From positions 62,001 through 126,000 of the forward strand of contig JAZQCM010000001.1 of the NCBI GenBank assembly GCA_045546275.1: DNA of 64,000 nucleotides, given 5' to 3'. The position numbers and the translations under genes are program-made. The notes beneath the pieces were generated by a model, which saw nothing but the letters and a program-made list of their open reading frames with translations, was not told the DNA's origin and made no database searches. The DNA is from RGIG1927 sp045546275. Lineage in GTDB: Bacteria; Bacillota; Clostridia; UMGS1883. This document shows, piece after piece, positions 18,284 to 26,960 of the stretch (positions are counted from its first letter, which is position 1; every line of letters starts with the position of its first letter).

Positions 18284-19546
18284 ATGAATAGTATTAACAA
18301 AAAGAACAATGTAAAAAGTACTCTTGTTGTAATAGCATGCCTTCTTGCTTTCTGGGGTCTTTTGCTTTTAATTGAAAACCTTAATTTAATTTTGCCAAGT
18401 GTACCAAAATTGTTTACACCCACATCAAAGCTTTTTATGGTGCTGAGAAAGGTTATCGTTTACTCACTTATTGCAGTTTCAATGAATCTGCTTAACGGCT
18501 TTACAGGGCTTTTTTCGTTAGGTCATGCAGGTTTTATGCTTCTTGGTGCGTACACCTTTGCAATCCTTACAACACCCGTTTCTTTAAAAGTTCCCGCTGA
18601 CGGTATTTTCTATAAATACGGTGGAAGTATTGTTCATTTTTCACTCCAGGAGGCTTTTGGGGCAATTTTTGGCAATGAAGGCTTTGGTGGTGCTGTAAGT
18701 CTTGTTTTAGGTGTTCTTGCGGCACTTATTGTTGCAGGGTTGGTGGCGGCTTTGTTTGCCTATTTCATTGGTCTTCCTGTGCTCAGATTAAAGAGTGACT
18801 ACCTTGCAATTGCAACTCTTGGCTTTGCTGAAATTATCAGAACAATATTCCAGTGTGAAGTTCTTCAGCTTCCGGGCGGTGGTGAACTTACACTTGGTAA
18901 ACTTACAAACGGCGCAAATATGATTAAGGGCTTTCCAACACTTAATTCATTCAATATTTCTGGTGCTGACGGAAAAACAGTTTTGTACCTTTCAACTGTT
19001 GCTCCTGCAATAATCGTTTCACTTTGTATAATCGTTATCGTTCTTTTGATAAATTCCACTTACGGACGCTCCTTCAAAGCAATCCGTGACGATGAAATAG
19101 CGGCAGAAGCAATGGGAATTAACCTCGCAAAGCATAAAATTCTGTCCTTCTGCATATCGGCATTCTTTGCGGCAGTAGGCGGAGCGCTTTATGTTATGTT
19201 TGCAACAACATACCAGGCAAAACCCTTTACATCAGTTCTTACATATGAAATTCTGCTTATAGTTGTTATCGGTGGCATTGGTTCTGTTACAGGCTCATGT
19301 ATTGGTGCGTTCTTGTACATTGCATGCTCCGAATGGTGGCTAAGATTCCTCGATGAACCCATGGTTGTGGGTGGATTCCAGGTTCCTCTTCTTAAAGACG
19401 GCTTTAGAATGGTTGTTTTCTCAATTGTTATTATGATAGTTGTTCTTTTCTTCCGCCGAGGCATTATGGGCACAAAAGAGCTGCCGGATTTATTTAAAAT
19501 CCGAAAAAGCAAATCGAAAGGGAGGTTGAGTAGCAATGCCGAATAA
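18284..19546 (+). CDS. livM: Branched-chain amino acid-type ABC permease LivM
   Basis: This 420-residue permease has about ten membrane segments. Family motifs are NLLNGFTGLFSLGHAGFMLL (about 70-89), SDYLAIATLGFAEIIRT and the EAMGINLAKHKILSF coupling-helix region. GGIGSVTGSCIGA occurs toward the C-terminus. The charged, basic tail ends in RKSKSKGRLSSNAE. The start at 18284 is preceded by GGGGGTG. The last 11 bases overlap livG, indicating translational coupling. Confidence 0.9.
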   Translation: MNSINKKNNVKSTLVVIACLLAFWGLLLLIENLNLILPSVPKLFTPTSKLFMVLRKVIVYSLIAVSMNLLNGFTGLFSLGHAGFMLLGAYTFAILTTPVSLKVPADGIFYKYGGSIVHFSLQEAFGAIFGNEGFGGAVSLVLGVLAALIVAGLVAALFAYFIGLPVLRLKSDYLAIATLGFAEIIRTIFQCEVLQLPGGGELTLGKLTNGANMIKGFPTLNSFNISGADGKTVLYLSTVAPAIIVSLCIIVIVLLINSTYGRSFKAIRDDEIAAEAMGINLAKHKILSFCISAFFAAVGGALYVMFATTYQAKPFTSVLTYEILLIVVIGGIGSVTGSCIGAFLYIACSEWWLRFLDEPMVVGGFQVPLLKDGFRMVVFSIVIMIVVLFFRRGIMGTKELPDLFKIRKSKSKGRLSSNAE

Positions 19547-20384
19547 TGTTCTTCGTATAGAAAATGTTACCATGCAGTTTGGCGGCGTTGTTGCTGTTAA
19601 TAACCTTTCCATGGAAATAAATGAAGGCGAGATTGTTGCGCTTATCGGACCTAATGGTGCAGGTAAGACCACGGCCTTCAATGTTATAACAGGTGTTTAT
19701 CAGCCCACAAACGGTCGTGTTTGTTTTAATGGTGAAACAATCATTGAAAATTTCCCTAAGGGCAAAATGAAAAAGCTCTATGCCGGTGAAAATAATGGCT
19801 TGTACAAAAATACAATAGTTAAAACACCGGACCAGATTACAAAGCTTGGTATGGCAAGAACTTTCCAGAATATCAGACTTTTCAAGAGTATGACAGTGTT
19901 TGAAAATGTTCTTGTTGCAAAGCATTTAAGAAAAACAAGCAATGTTTTTTCTGCTATTTTCAGATTGAATGCTGCAGAAGAGAAAAAGATGCGTGAAGAA
20001 ACTATGGAATTGTTAAAGCTTCTTGGCCTTGAAGATGTAAAAGATGAGCTTGCAACATCGCTTCCTTACGGTAAACAGCGTCATCTCGAAATTGCAAGAG
20101 CCCTTGCAACAAGTCCCACTCTTTTACTTCTTGACGAGCCTGCGGCAGGCATGAACCCTCAGGAAACAGAAGAGCTTACAGCATTTATCCGCCGCATAAG
20201 AAAAGATTTCAATCTTACCATTCTTCTTATTGAGCATCACATGAATCTTGTTATGGATATATCTGATCGTATATATGTAATTGACTTCGGCAAGCATATC
20301 GCCGATGGTACACCTGAATCGGTCAGCAACAATCCTCGTGTAATCGAGGCTTATTTGGGGGTGTCGGACGATGCTGAAAATTAA
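19536..20384 (+). CDS. livG: Branched-chain amino acid-type ABC ATPase LivG
   Basis: This 282-residue cytoplasmic ATPase has Walker A GPNGAGKTTAF, a signature region LPYGKQRHLEIARAL, Walker B LLLLDEPAAGMNP and an H-loop in LLIEHHMNLVM. Compared with typical LivG of about 255 residues it carries roughly 25 extra residues before ARTFQNIRLF, a region that varies in clostridial homologues. The start ATG overlaps livM and has GGAGG upstream. It forms the ATPase dimer with LivF. Confidence 0.92.
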   Translation: MPNNVLRIENVTMQFGGVVAVNNLSMEINEGEIVALIGPNGAGKTTAFNVITGVYQPTNGRVCFNGETIIENFPKGKMKKLYAGENNGLYKNTIVKTPDQITKLGMARTFQNIRLFKSMTVFENVLVAKHLRKTSNVFSAIFRLNAAEEKKMREETMELLKLLGLEDVKDELATSLPYGKQRHLEIARALATSPTLLLLDEPAAGMNPQETEELTAFIRRIRKDFNLTILLIEHHMNLVMDISDRIYVIDFGKHIADGTPESVSNNPRVIEAYLGVSDDAEN

Positions 20385-21069
20385 AGATCTTAACATAACA
20401 TATGGCGGTATCAATGCAGTACGTGATGTTTCCTTCCAGGTTGAAAAAGGCTCAATTATAACTCTTGTTGGTGCAAATGGTGCGGGTAAAAGCTCAATCC
20501 TACGTTCCATAGCAGGCGTTGTAACGCCTAAAAGTGGTACTATTGAGTTTGATGGAGAGGATATAACAGGACGCCCTGCAGAACAGGTTGTTAAAAAAGG
20601 AATCACCCTGGTTCCCGAAGGCAGACGAGTTTTCCCCGACCTTACAGTACTTGAAAATATCCGTATAGGTGCATACCTTAGAAAAGATTCTCTTGAAGAA
20701 GACATTAAATGGGTATACGATTTGTTCCCACGCCTTAAAGAACGTTCCTGGCAGATGGCAGGTACACTTTCAGGTGGTGAACAGCAGATGCTTGCTGTTG
20801 CAAGAGCATTGATGAGCAGACCCAAGCTTATGATGATGGACGAACCGTCACTTGGTCTTGCACCCCTTATTGTAAGAGATATTTTTTCAATTATTAAAGA
20901 AATTAATAATAACGGTGTAACCATTCTTCTTATTGAACAGAATGCCAACATGGCACTTAAAACAGCAGACCGTGGATATGTTCTGGAAACCGGTAGGATT
21001 AAAATGGAAGGCACAGGTGTTGAGCTTCTTGCAAACGAAGAGGTTAAAAAAGCATATTTAGGTAAATAA
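20371..21069 (+). CDS. livF: Branched-chain amino acid-type ABC ATPase LivF
   Basis: This 232-residue ATPase has Walker A GANGAGKSSIL, signature LSGGEQQMLAVARAL, Walker B LMMMDEPSLGLAP and H-loop LLIEQNANMAL. The usual LivF stretch LVPEGRRVFPDLTVLENI is present. It overlaps livG by 14 bases and is the last gene of the operon, followed by a strong terminator. Length is normal for the family. Confidence 0.93.
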   Translation: MLKIKDLNITYGGINAVRDVSFQVEKGSIITLVGANGAGKSSILRSIAGVVTPKSGTIEFDGEDITGRPAEQVVKKGITLVPEGRRVFPDLTVLENIRIGAYLRKDSLEEDIKWVYDLFPRLKERSWQMAGTLSGGEQQMLAVARALMSRPKLMMMDEPSLGLAPLIVRDIFSIIKEINNNGVTILLIEQNANMALKTADRGYVLETGRIKMEGTGVELLANEEVKKAYLGK

Positions 21070-21071
21070 TT

Positions 21072-21108
21072 ACAAAGAGACAATTTTCTTAGAGAATTGT
21101 CTCTTTGT
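21072..21108 (+). terminator. Intrinsic terminator of liv operon
   Basis: A perfect 14-base-pair stem ACAAAGAGACAATT / AATTGTCTCTTTGT with a nine-base loop, followed by a T-rich tail. Confidence 0.9.
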
Positions 21109-21193
21109 TATTCTTAAATAATAATGAAAAAGGTATAGAACTAACGAAATTAATATGGTATAATTATAATAACTGTTAAAAGGAGTGCTTGTT

Positions 21194-22396
21194 ATGAAAT
21201 CTTTACGCGAATTGTATAAAGTTGGCAGAGGACCCTCCAGTAGCCACACCATGGGTCCTGAAAGAGCATGTAATTACTGTAAGGACAAGTATAATGACTT
21301 TGACTGGGTTAAGGTTATTCTGTATGGCTCTTTGTCCAAAACAGGAAAAGGTCATGGCACTGACAGGGTTATAAAGGAAACATTTGCACCCTGCGAAGTT
21401 AACATTGTTTTTGATTATGAAACAAACGATTTGCCCCATCCAAACACAATGGATATTATTTTGTTCAAAAACGGTGAAGAAATTGGCAAAGAACGTATTT
21501 TAAGCGTTGGTGGCGGCATTATTGAAGTTGATGGTGTTGAAGGCAAGGCAAGCGAAAATGTGTACCGCTTTACAAAGTTTTCCGAAATTGCAAGCTATTG
21601 TAAAGACAAAGATATAAGACTTTGGGAATATGTTCTTGAAGAAGAGGGCGAAGAAATATTTGATTACCTTGGAGAAATCTGGGAGAAAATGAAAAGAAGC
21701 GTTCGTTACGGCATAAAGGCGGAAGGCGTACTTCCCGGAGGACTTGAAGTTCAGCGTAAAGCAAAAAAACTTTACAACACACGTCATATTGACGAAAGTG
21801 CCCAGACAAAGGAAAACAGACTTGTTTGTGCTTATGCTTTTGCGGTAAGCGAGCAGAATGCTGCGGCACATACTATTGTTACCGCGCCCACCTGTGGCAG
21901 TGCAGGGGTTCTGCCTGCGGTTTTATATTATGAGCAGGAATTAAGAGGCTTTAAGGATGAAGAAATTGTGAAAGCTCTGGCAACAGCAGGAGTTATTGGC
22001 AATGTTATAAAAACAAATGCCTCAATTTCAGGTGCGGAATGTGGCTGTCAGGCGGAAATCGGCTCAGCCTGTTCAATGGCAGCTGCTGCATTGGGTGAGC
22101 TTTTTGGCCTTGGTATAGATGAAATTGAATATGCAACCGAAATTGCCATGGAGCATCACTTAGGCTTAACCTGTGACCCTGTGGGCGGACTCGTTCAAAT
22201 TCCCTGTATTGAACGAAATGCCGTGGCGGCAATGAGAGCAATAAATGCTGTAAGCTTAGGTAGCTTTTTGGGCGAAACAAGAAAAATTTCTTTTGACCTT
22301 GTTGTTGAGGTTATGTTTGAAACAGGTAAGGACTTAAAGCGACGATACCGTGAAACAAGCGAGGGAGGACTTGCTAAGCTGTATGGAAAAGGCTGA
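21194..22396 (+). CDS. sdaA: L-serine dehydratase, iron-sulfur-dependent, single chain
   Basis: This 400-residue enzyme deaminates L-serine to pyruvate and ammonia using a 4Fe-4S cluster. The beta domain comes first, starting LRELYKVGRGPSSSHTMGPE. The alpha domain follows, with TAPTCGSAGVLPAVL, GAECGCQAEIGSACSMA and CDPVGGLVQIPCIERNA. The cysteines in these motifs are the expected cluster ligands. It is somewhat shorter than the 450-residue enterobacterial form. ATG 21194 is chosen (AGGAG eight bases upstream) over an in-frame GTG at 21185 that overlaps the ribosome site. A TATAAT at 21159-21164 is a likely -10 box. The 3' end overlaps the AlkD-type gene by 14 bases. Confidence 0.93.
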   Translation: MKSLRELYKVGRGPSSSHTMGPERACNYCKDKYNDFDWVKVILYGSLSKTGKGHGTDRVIKETFAPCEVNIVFDYETNDLPHPNTMDIILFKNGEEIGKERILSVGGGIIEVDGVEGKASENVYRFTKFSEIASYCKDKDIRLWEYVLEEEGEEIFDYLGEIWEKMKRSVRYGIKAEGVLPGGLEVQRKAKKLYNTRHIDESAQTKENRLVCAYAFAVSEQNAAAHTIVTAPTCGSAGVLPAVLYYEQELRGFKDEEIVKALATAGVIGNVIKTNASISGAECGCQAEIGSACSMAAAALGELFGLGIDEIEYATEIAMEHHLGLTCDPVGGLVQIPCIERNAVAAMRAINAVSLGSFLGETRKISFDLVVEVMFETGKDLKRRYRETSEGGLAKLYGKG

Positions 22397-23072
22397 TATA
22401 ACTAAAAAACTATTTGAACTGCAGGATGCTAAATATCGTGAATTTCATTCAAAGCTGATGCCCGACTACAACAAAGAAAAAATTATAGGTATAAGAATAC
22501 CTGTTTTAAAACGCTTTTTAAAAGAGCTGAATGATGAGGCAAAAGCGGATTTTATAAAAGAATTACCCCATAATTATTATGAAGAAAACAATCTTCATGG
22601 GTTTATCATTGGAAACCTATCAGATTTTGATGAATGTGTTAGGGAACTAAACAGGTTTTTGCCTTATGTTGACAACTGGGCAACCTGTGACAGTTTAAGA
22701 CCAAAGTGTTTTAAAAAGCATAAGGACAGTCTGAAAGAGCAAATTGAAATCTGGATGAAATCAAATGAAGAATATACTGTAAGATTTGCAATTGAAATGC
22801 TTATGGTGCATTTTCTCGATGAAGATTTTTCGGAGGTTTATCCACAAATGATTTCGGAGATTAAAAGCGATAAGTACTATATCAACATGATGATAGCTTG
22901 GTATTTTGCAACAGCTCTTTCAAAAAAGTGGGATACTGTTATTCCTTATATAATAGAGAACAAGCTTTCTTTTTGGGTGCATAACAAAGCAATTCAAAAA
23001 TCTTGTGAAAGCTACAGGTTTACTGATGAACAAAAAAATTTTTTAAAAAAGTTCAAGCGAAAGGCAGAATAA
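22383..23072 (+). CDS. AlkD-type DNA alkylation repair glycosylase
   Basis: This 229-residue all-helical HEAT-like protein belongs to the DNA alkylation repair family, which excises positively charged N3/N7-alkylpurines. The motif VDNWATCDSLRPK carries Trp 99 and Asp 103, spaced as the essential Trp109/Asp113 pair of Bacillus AlkD. A second Trp in MIAWYFATA fits the lesion-sandwiching residue. The start is the ATG at 22383; the GGAGG 13 bases upstream lies inside the end of sdaA, so the two genes overlap and are co-transcribed. No adaptive-response regulator is nearby. Subfamily within AlkC/AlkD is less certain than the family itself. Confidence 0.88.
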   Translation: MEKADITKKLFELQDAKYREFHSKLMPDYNKEKIIGIRIPVLKRFLKELNDEAKADFIKELPHNYYEENNLHGFIIGNLSDFDECVRELNRFLPYVDNWATCDSLRPKCFKKHKDSLKEQIEIWMKSNEEYTVRFAIEMLMVHFLDEDFSEVYPQMISEIKSDKYYINMMIAWYFATALSKKWDTVIPYIIENKLSFWVHNKAIQKSCESYRFTDEQKNFLKKFKRKAE

Positions 23073-23081
23073 TCTGCCTTT
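23060..23081 (+). terminator. Intrinsic terminator after alkD-type gene
   Basis: An AAAGGCAGA / TCTGCCTTT stem with a four-base loop and T-run. It overlaps the stop codon region. Confidence 0.85.
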
Positions 23082-23172
23082 TTGTTTTATCTAAAAATGT
23101 GACGTGTTGTGAAAAAAGCACAAAATTTAAAAAGAAAAATATGAAATATTAATAAATTTGCACAAAAAGTTG

Positions 23173-23201
23173 TTGACAATAATTAAAAAGAGTGCTTTAA
23201 T
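23173..23201 (+). promoter_or_regulatory. Promoter for ytfQ-type operon
   Basis: A consensus -35 TTGACA (23173-23178), a 17-base spacer and TTTAAT (23196-23201), about 62 bases ahead of the binding-protein start. Confidence 0.6.
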
Positions 23202-23262
23202 AGAGGTAAAGGAAAGGAAGAAATACTTTCCAAAATCAAAACAAGAAAGAAGAGGATGTAAG

Positions 23263-24258
23263 ATGAAAAAGTTACTCAGTATTATGATGGTTGTTGCAAT
23301 GCTTTTTGCATTGGCAGCATGCGGTCCCAAGGAAGAAGTTGTTGCTGACCCCACAGAAGGCGTAGTTGAAGAAGCTGGTTTAATTAAGGTTGGTATTATC
23401 AACAACGATCCTAACGAATCCGGTTACCGTACAGCTAACGATGCTGACATGAAGAGAGTTTTCACAGAAGAAAACGGCTACGAAGCTTCCTTCGCATATT
23501 CCCTTAAGAATGATGAACAGATTGCATACGCTCAGAAGTTCATCCAGGACGAAGTTGACTATCTCTTAATCTCCGCTGCAGGTACAGCAGGTTGGGATAC
23601 AGTATTGCAGGACGCTCAGGCAGCAGGTATCCAGGTTATTCTTTTTGACCGTACTATCGATGCAGACGAAAGCTTATATGTAGCTTCCATCGTATCCGAC
23701 ATGGCTCTTGAAGGTAAGACAGCAGTTGATTGGCTTACAGCTCAGAACCTTGAAGCTTACAACGTTATCCATATCCAGGGTGTAATGGGTAGTGCAGCTC
23801 AGATTGGCCGTACAGGTGCTCTTGATGAAATGGTAGCAGCTAACGACAACTGGAACCTTGTTACACAGCAGACAGCTGAATGGAATGCTGAAACAGCTCA
23901 GCAGATCGTACAGTCTGTTATCGACTCCGGTAAGGAATTTAACGTAGTATATGCTGAAAACGACGACATGGCTAAGGGTGCAGTTGCAGCTTTAGACGCA
24001 GCAGGTATCACTCACGGTGTTGACGGCGATGTTATCATCATGGGCTTTGACTGCAATAAGTGGGCTCTTGAAGAACTCCTTAACGGCAACTGGAACTATG
24101 ATGGTCAGTGCAATCCCTTCCAGGCTGATTACATAGACGAAATCATCGCAGGTCTTGAAGCTGGTACAGCTCCCGCTGAAAAGGTTGTAATCATGGAAGA
24201 AAAGGGCTTTGATGCTACAACAATTACACAGGAAGATGTAGATAACTACGGTATCTGA
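23263..24258 (+). CDS. ytfQ: Sugar ABC transporter substrate-binding lipoprotein, YtfQ type
   Basis: This 331-residue protein has a lipoprotein signal peptide ending LAAC (Cys near residue 20) and a ribose/galactose-type periplasmic-binding fold. The start IGIINNDPNESGYRTAN matches the ESG.RTA signature of YtfQ, the galactofuranose-binding protein of E. coli. The hinge and ligand stretch VIIMGFDCNKWALEEL is present near the C-terminus. The ATG at 23263 follows AGAGGA and starts the signal peptide. It is first of four genes whose products match YtfQ, YtfR, YtfT and YjfF in order. Furanose uptake is the best guess; arabinofuranose or another sugar remains possible. Confidence 0.85.
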   Translation: MKKLLSIMMVVAMLFALAACGPKEEVVADPTEGVVEEAGLIKVGIINNDPNESGYRTANDADMKRVFTEENGYEASFAYSLKNDEQIAYAQKFIQDEVDYLLISAAGTAGWDTVLQDAQAAGIQVILFDRTIDADESLYVASIVSDMALEGKTAVDWLTAQNLEAYNVIHIQGVMGSAAQIGRTGALDEMVAANDNWNLVTQQTAEWNAETAQQIVQSVIDSGKEFNVVYAENDDMAKGAVAALDAAGITHGVDGDVIIMGFDCNKWALEELLNGNWNYDGQCNPFQADYIDEIIAGLEAGTAPAEKVVIMEEKGFDATTITQEDVDNYGI

Positions 24259-24291
24259 TTTTTCTGATTGATTTGTAATAATTAAACTGCG

Positions 24292-24324
24292 CACGCGGTA
24301 CGGATACAAAGTCCGCACCGCGTG
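24292..24324 (+). terminator. Terminator-like hairpin between ytfQ and ytfR
   Basis: A CACGCGGTACGGA / TCCGCACCGCGTG stem with one mismatch, a seven-base loop and a following TTTTTA. It is unusually GC-rich for this region and lies inside the operon, so it is probably a partial terminator or 3'-end stabiliser. Confidence 0.75.
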
Positions 24325-24354
24325 TTTTTAAATAGACAAAATGGAGGGTTGAAA

Positions 24355-25866
24355 ATGAATGAAAAAAGTGCCATTTTGAAAATGCGTGGAATTTGTAAGT
24401 ATTTCCCCGGTGTCAAAGCTTTACAAAATGTAGACTTTACCCTTAGGAAAGGGGAAATTCATGCGCTTATGGGAGAGAACGGTGCAGGTAAATCCACTCT
24501 CATAAAGGTGTTGACAGGTGTTTACGAAAAAGACGAAGGCGAAATCTACATAAATGACAAAATTGTTTCCATACGTTCGCCTCAGAGTGCACAAAATGTT
24601 GGTATCAGTACTGTTTACCAGGAAATAACTCTTTGCCCGAATCTCACTGTTGCTGAAAATATGTATATCGGCAGAGGCAAAGGCGTTGGCGTAAATTGGG
24701 GCAGTATGAATAATAGCGCGCAAAAAATTCTTGAAAGCCTTGGCATTCCCGCACAGGCAACTCAGCAGCTTGGTTCTTGTTCAATTGCAGTACAACAGAT
24801 GGTTGCAATCGCACGTGCTGTTGATATGGAATGTAAAATTCTTATACTTGATGAACCTACGTCCTCTCTTGACGAGCAGGAGGTTCAAAAGCTTTTCAAA
24901 TTAATGCGAGACCTTAAAGAGAAGGGTGTAGGCATAATATTTGTTACGCACTTTCTTGAACAGGTTTATGAGGTTTGCGACCGTATTACGGTGCTTCGTG
25001 ACGGTCAGCTTGTGGGCGAATATCCAATAGCGGATTTGCCTCGTGTTCAGCTGGTTGCAAAAATGCTGGGTAAAGAGCTTGACGACCTTTCTTATATCAA
25101 GAAGCATAATGATGATGAAATTTCTTTCGAGGAGGCTGTTCCTGTGTTGGAGGCAGTACACCTTTCCTCCACTGAGGGAATACAGCCCTTTGATTTCTTA
25201 ATACATCAAGGTGAAGTAAACGGTTTCACCGGACTTTTAGGCTCAGGCAGAAGTGAATGCGTACGTGCCATCTTCGGTGCCGACCATAAAACAAGCGGTG
25301 AAATATTGATTGAAGGTGCAAAGGTAAAGGTTAATAAACCTCTTGACGCAATGAAGCATGGTATTGGTTATCTTGCAGAAGACAGAAAACGTGATGGTAT
25401 CATAGGCGATTTGTCCGTTAAAGACAATATTATCCTTGCACTTCAGGTTATGAAGGGCTTCTTCAAGCCTTTTACAAAGGCTCAGGCAGAAGAATTTGCC
25501 GAAAAGTATATTAAGCTCCTTGACATTAAAACTGCATCAATGAATACCCCCATTAAATCTCTTTCGGGTGGTAATCAACAAAAGGTTATATTGGCAAGGT
25601 GGCTTCTTACAAATCCGGCATATCTTATTTTGGACGAACCAACAAGAGGTATTGACGTTGGCACAAAGGTAGAAATTCAAAAGCTTGTTTTAGAGCTTGC
25701 TGACGAAGGTAAGGCAGTAACCTTTATTTCCTCGGAAATAGACGAAATGCTCCGCACCTGTTCGCGTCTTGTTGTTATGCGTGACAGAAAAGTGGTAGGC
25801 GAACTGTCAGGTGATGAGCTTACCCAGAACAATATAATGGCAACAATTGCAGGAGGTGACAAGTAA
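24355..25866 (+). CDS. ytfR: Sugar ABC transporter ATPase with two nucleotide-binding domains, YtfR type
   Basis: This 503-residue fused ATPase is of the monosaccharide-importer class. Domain 1 has Walker A GENGAGKSTLIKVL and Walker B ILILDEPTSSLD; its signature region is degenerate (SCSIAVQQMVAIARAV). Domain 2 has a modified Walker A GLLGSGRSECVRAIFG, signature LSGGNQQKVILARWL and Walker B LILDEPTRGIDVG. This asymmetry is normal for RbsA/MglA-type proteins. The start at 24355 follows GGAGGG. The next gene begins one base after the stop, so translation is probably coupled. Confidence 0.92.
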   Translation: MNEKSAILKMRGICKYFPGVKALQNVDFTLRKGEIHALMGENGAGKSTLIKVLTGVYEKDEGEIYINDKIVSIRSPQSAQNVGISTVYQEITLCPNLTVAENMYIGRGKGVGVNWGSMNNSAQKILESLGIPAQATQQLGSCSIAVQQMVAIARAVDMECKILILDEPTSSLDEQEVQKLFKLMRDLKEKGVGIIFVTHFLEQVYEVCDRITVLRDGQLVGEYPIADLPRVQLVAKMLGKELDDLSYIKKHNDDEISFEEAVPVLEAVHLSSTEGIQPFDFLIHQGEVNGFTGLLGSGRSECVRAIFGADHKTSGEILIEGAKVKVNKPLDAMKHGIGYLAEDRKRDGIIGDLSVKDNIILALQVMKGFFKPFTKAQAEEFAEKYIKLLDIKTASMNTPIKSLSGGNQQKVILARWLLTNPAYLILDEPTRGIDVGTKVEIQKLVLELADEGKAVTFISSEIDEMLRTCSRLVVMRDRKVVGELSGDELTQNNIMATIAGGDK

Positions 25867-25867
25867 T

Positions 25868-26959
25868 ATGGCAAAGAAAAATGGTTCTGTAAAGAATTTT
25901 CTTTTGGGATTAGTGCGTCAACAGCTCTTTATTCCCATTGCTGCACTTTTAATACTTGTTGTTTTTAATTTTGTTGCGGATCCATCCTTTTTCAAGGTTA
26001 CATTAGGTCAGAACAATGCGGGTGACCCAATTCTTTCGGGCTATCTTATTACAATTTTAAATAATGGCTCCGAGCTTGCTATTTTAGCAATTGGTATGAC
26101 CCTTGTAACAGCAGCATCAGGTGGTCAGGATATTTCAGTTGGTGCAACAATCGCAATTGCAGGTAGTGTTATTCTCCGTGTGCTTTGCGGTAATTTAGGT
26201 CCCAGACCCGAAACAATGCAGGCTCCTATCATTGTTGCATTTTTAATTGCTTGTGTAGTTGCAATGCTTTTTGGTGCCTTTAATGGTATACTGGTTGCAT
26301 ATTTTAAAATACAGCCCATGGTTGCAACACTTATTATGTTTACAGCAGGCAGAAGTATTGCCGCATGGATAAACTTAAATCAGCTTCCGGTTATCAGTGA
26401 GCCTTCTTTTGGCTATTTTGGTAACTATATACCCGGTATTCCAATACCAACACCTGTGTTTATAGCAGTTCTTTGTATGATTATAATTGCATTGGTATTA
26501 AAGTTTACAAATTTAGGCTTATATGTTCAGGCTGTGGGTATTAATTCTCATTCATCTCGTCTTAACGGTCTTAACCCTGAATTTATCAAGTTTATAACCT
26601 ATGTAATCATGGGTATTTGTGTTGCAGTTGCGGCACTTATTAAGGTCAGCCGAATTTCAACTATTAACTATTCTGTAATAGCAAAGGATATTGAAATGGA
26701 TGCAATTTTGGCGGTTGCTTTAGGCGGCAATGCCTTAGGTGGCGGTAAATTCAGCATGACAGCATCAATAATCGGTGCCTATGTTATTCAGTTCTTAACA
26801 ACCACTCTTTTCAAGTTCCAGGTTGCATCTGATGCGCTTCCGGCGTATAAAGCAGTTGTTGTTATAATCTTAGTTGTTATGAGTGCACCTGTTGTGCGTG
26901 ATTATTTTTCCCGTTTGTGGAAAAAGATTTCACCCAAAAAAGTAAAGGGGGTAGGCTGA
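25868..26959 (+). CDS. ytfT: Sugar ABC transporter permease, YtfT type
   Basis: This 363-residue permease has eight to ten membrane helices. LAIGMTLVTAASGGQDISVGA and KIQPMVATLIMFTAGRSIA match YtfT. The NGLNPEFIKFITYVIMG coupling region and EMDAILAVALGGNALGGGKF also fit. AGGAGGTG lies upstream, within the end of ytfR. It should pair with the next permease as a heterodimeric channel. Confidence 0.88.
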   Translation: MAKKNGSVKNFLLGLVRQQLFIPIAALLILVVFNFVADPSFFKVTLGQNNAGDPILSGYLITILNNGSELAILAIGMTLVTAASGGQDISVGATIAIAGSVILRVLCGNLGPRPETMQAPIIVAFLIACVVAMLFGAFNGILVAYFKIQPMVATLIMFTAGRSIAAWINLNQLPVISEPSFGYFGNYIPGIPIPTPVFIAVLCMIIIALVLKFTNLGLYVQAVGINSHSSRLNGLNPEFIKFITYVIMGICVAVAALIKVSRISTINYSVIAKDIEMDAILAVALGGNALGGGKFSMTASIIGAYVIQFLTTTLFKFQVASDALPAYKAVVVIILVVMSAPVVRDYFSRLWKKISPKKVKGVG

Positions 26960-26960
26960 T

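Noticed and set aside
20124..21083. Long open frame on the minus strand across livG/livF
   Set aside because: It is exactly antisense to two confidently identified ATPase genes, has no ribosome site or family motif, and its translation is Ser/Arg/Pro-rich shadow sequence.
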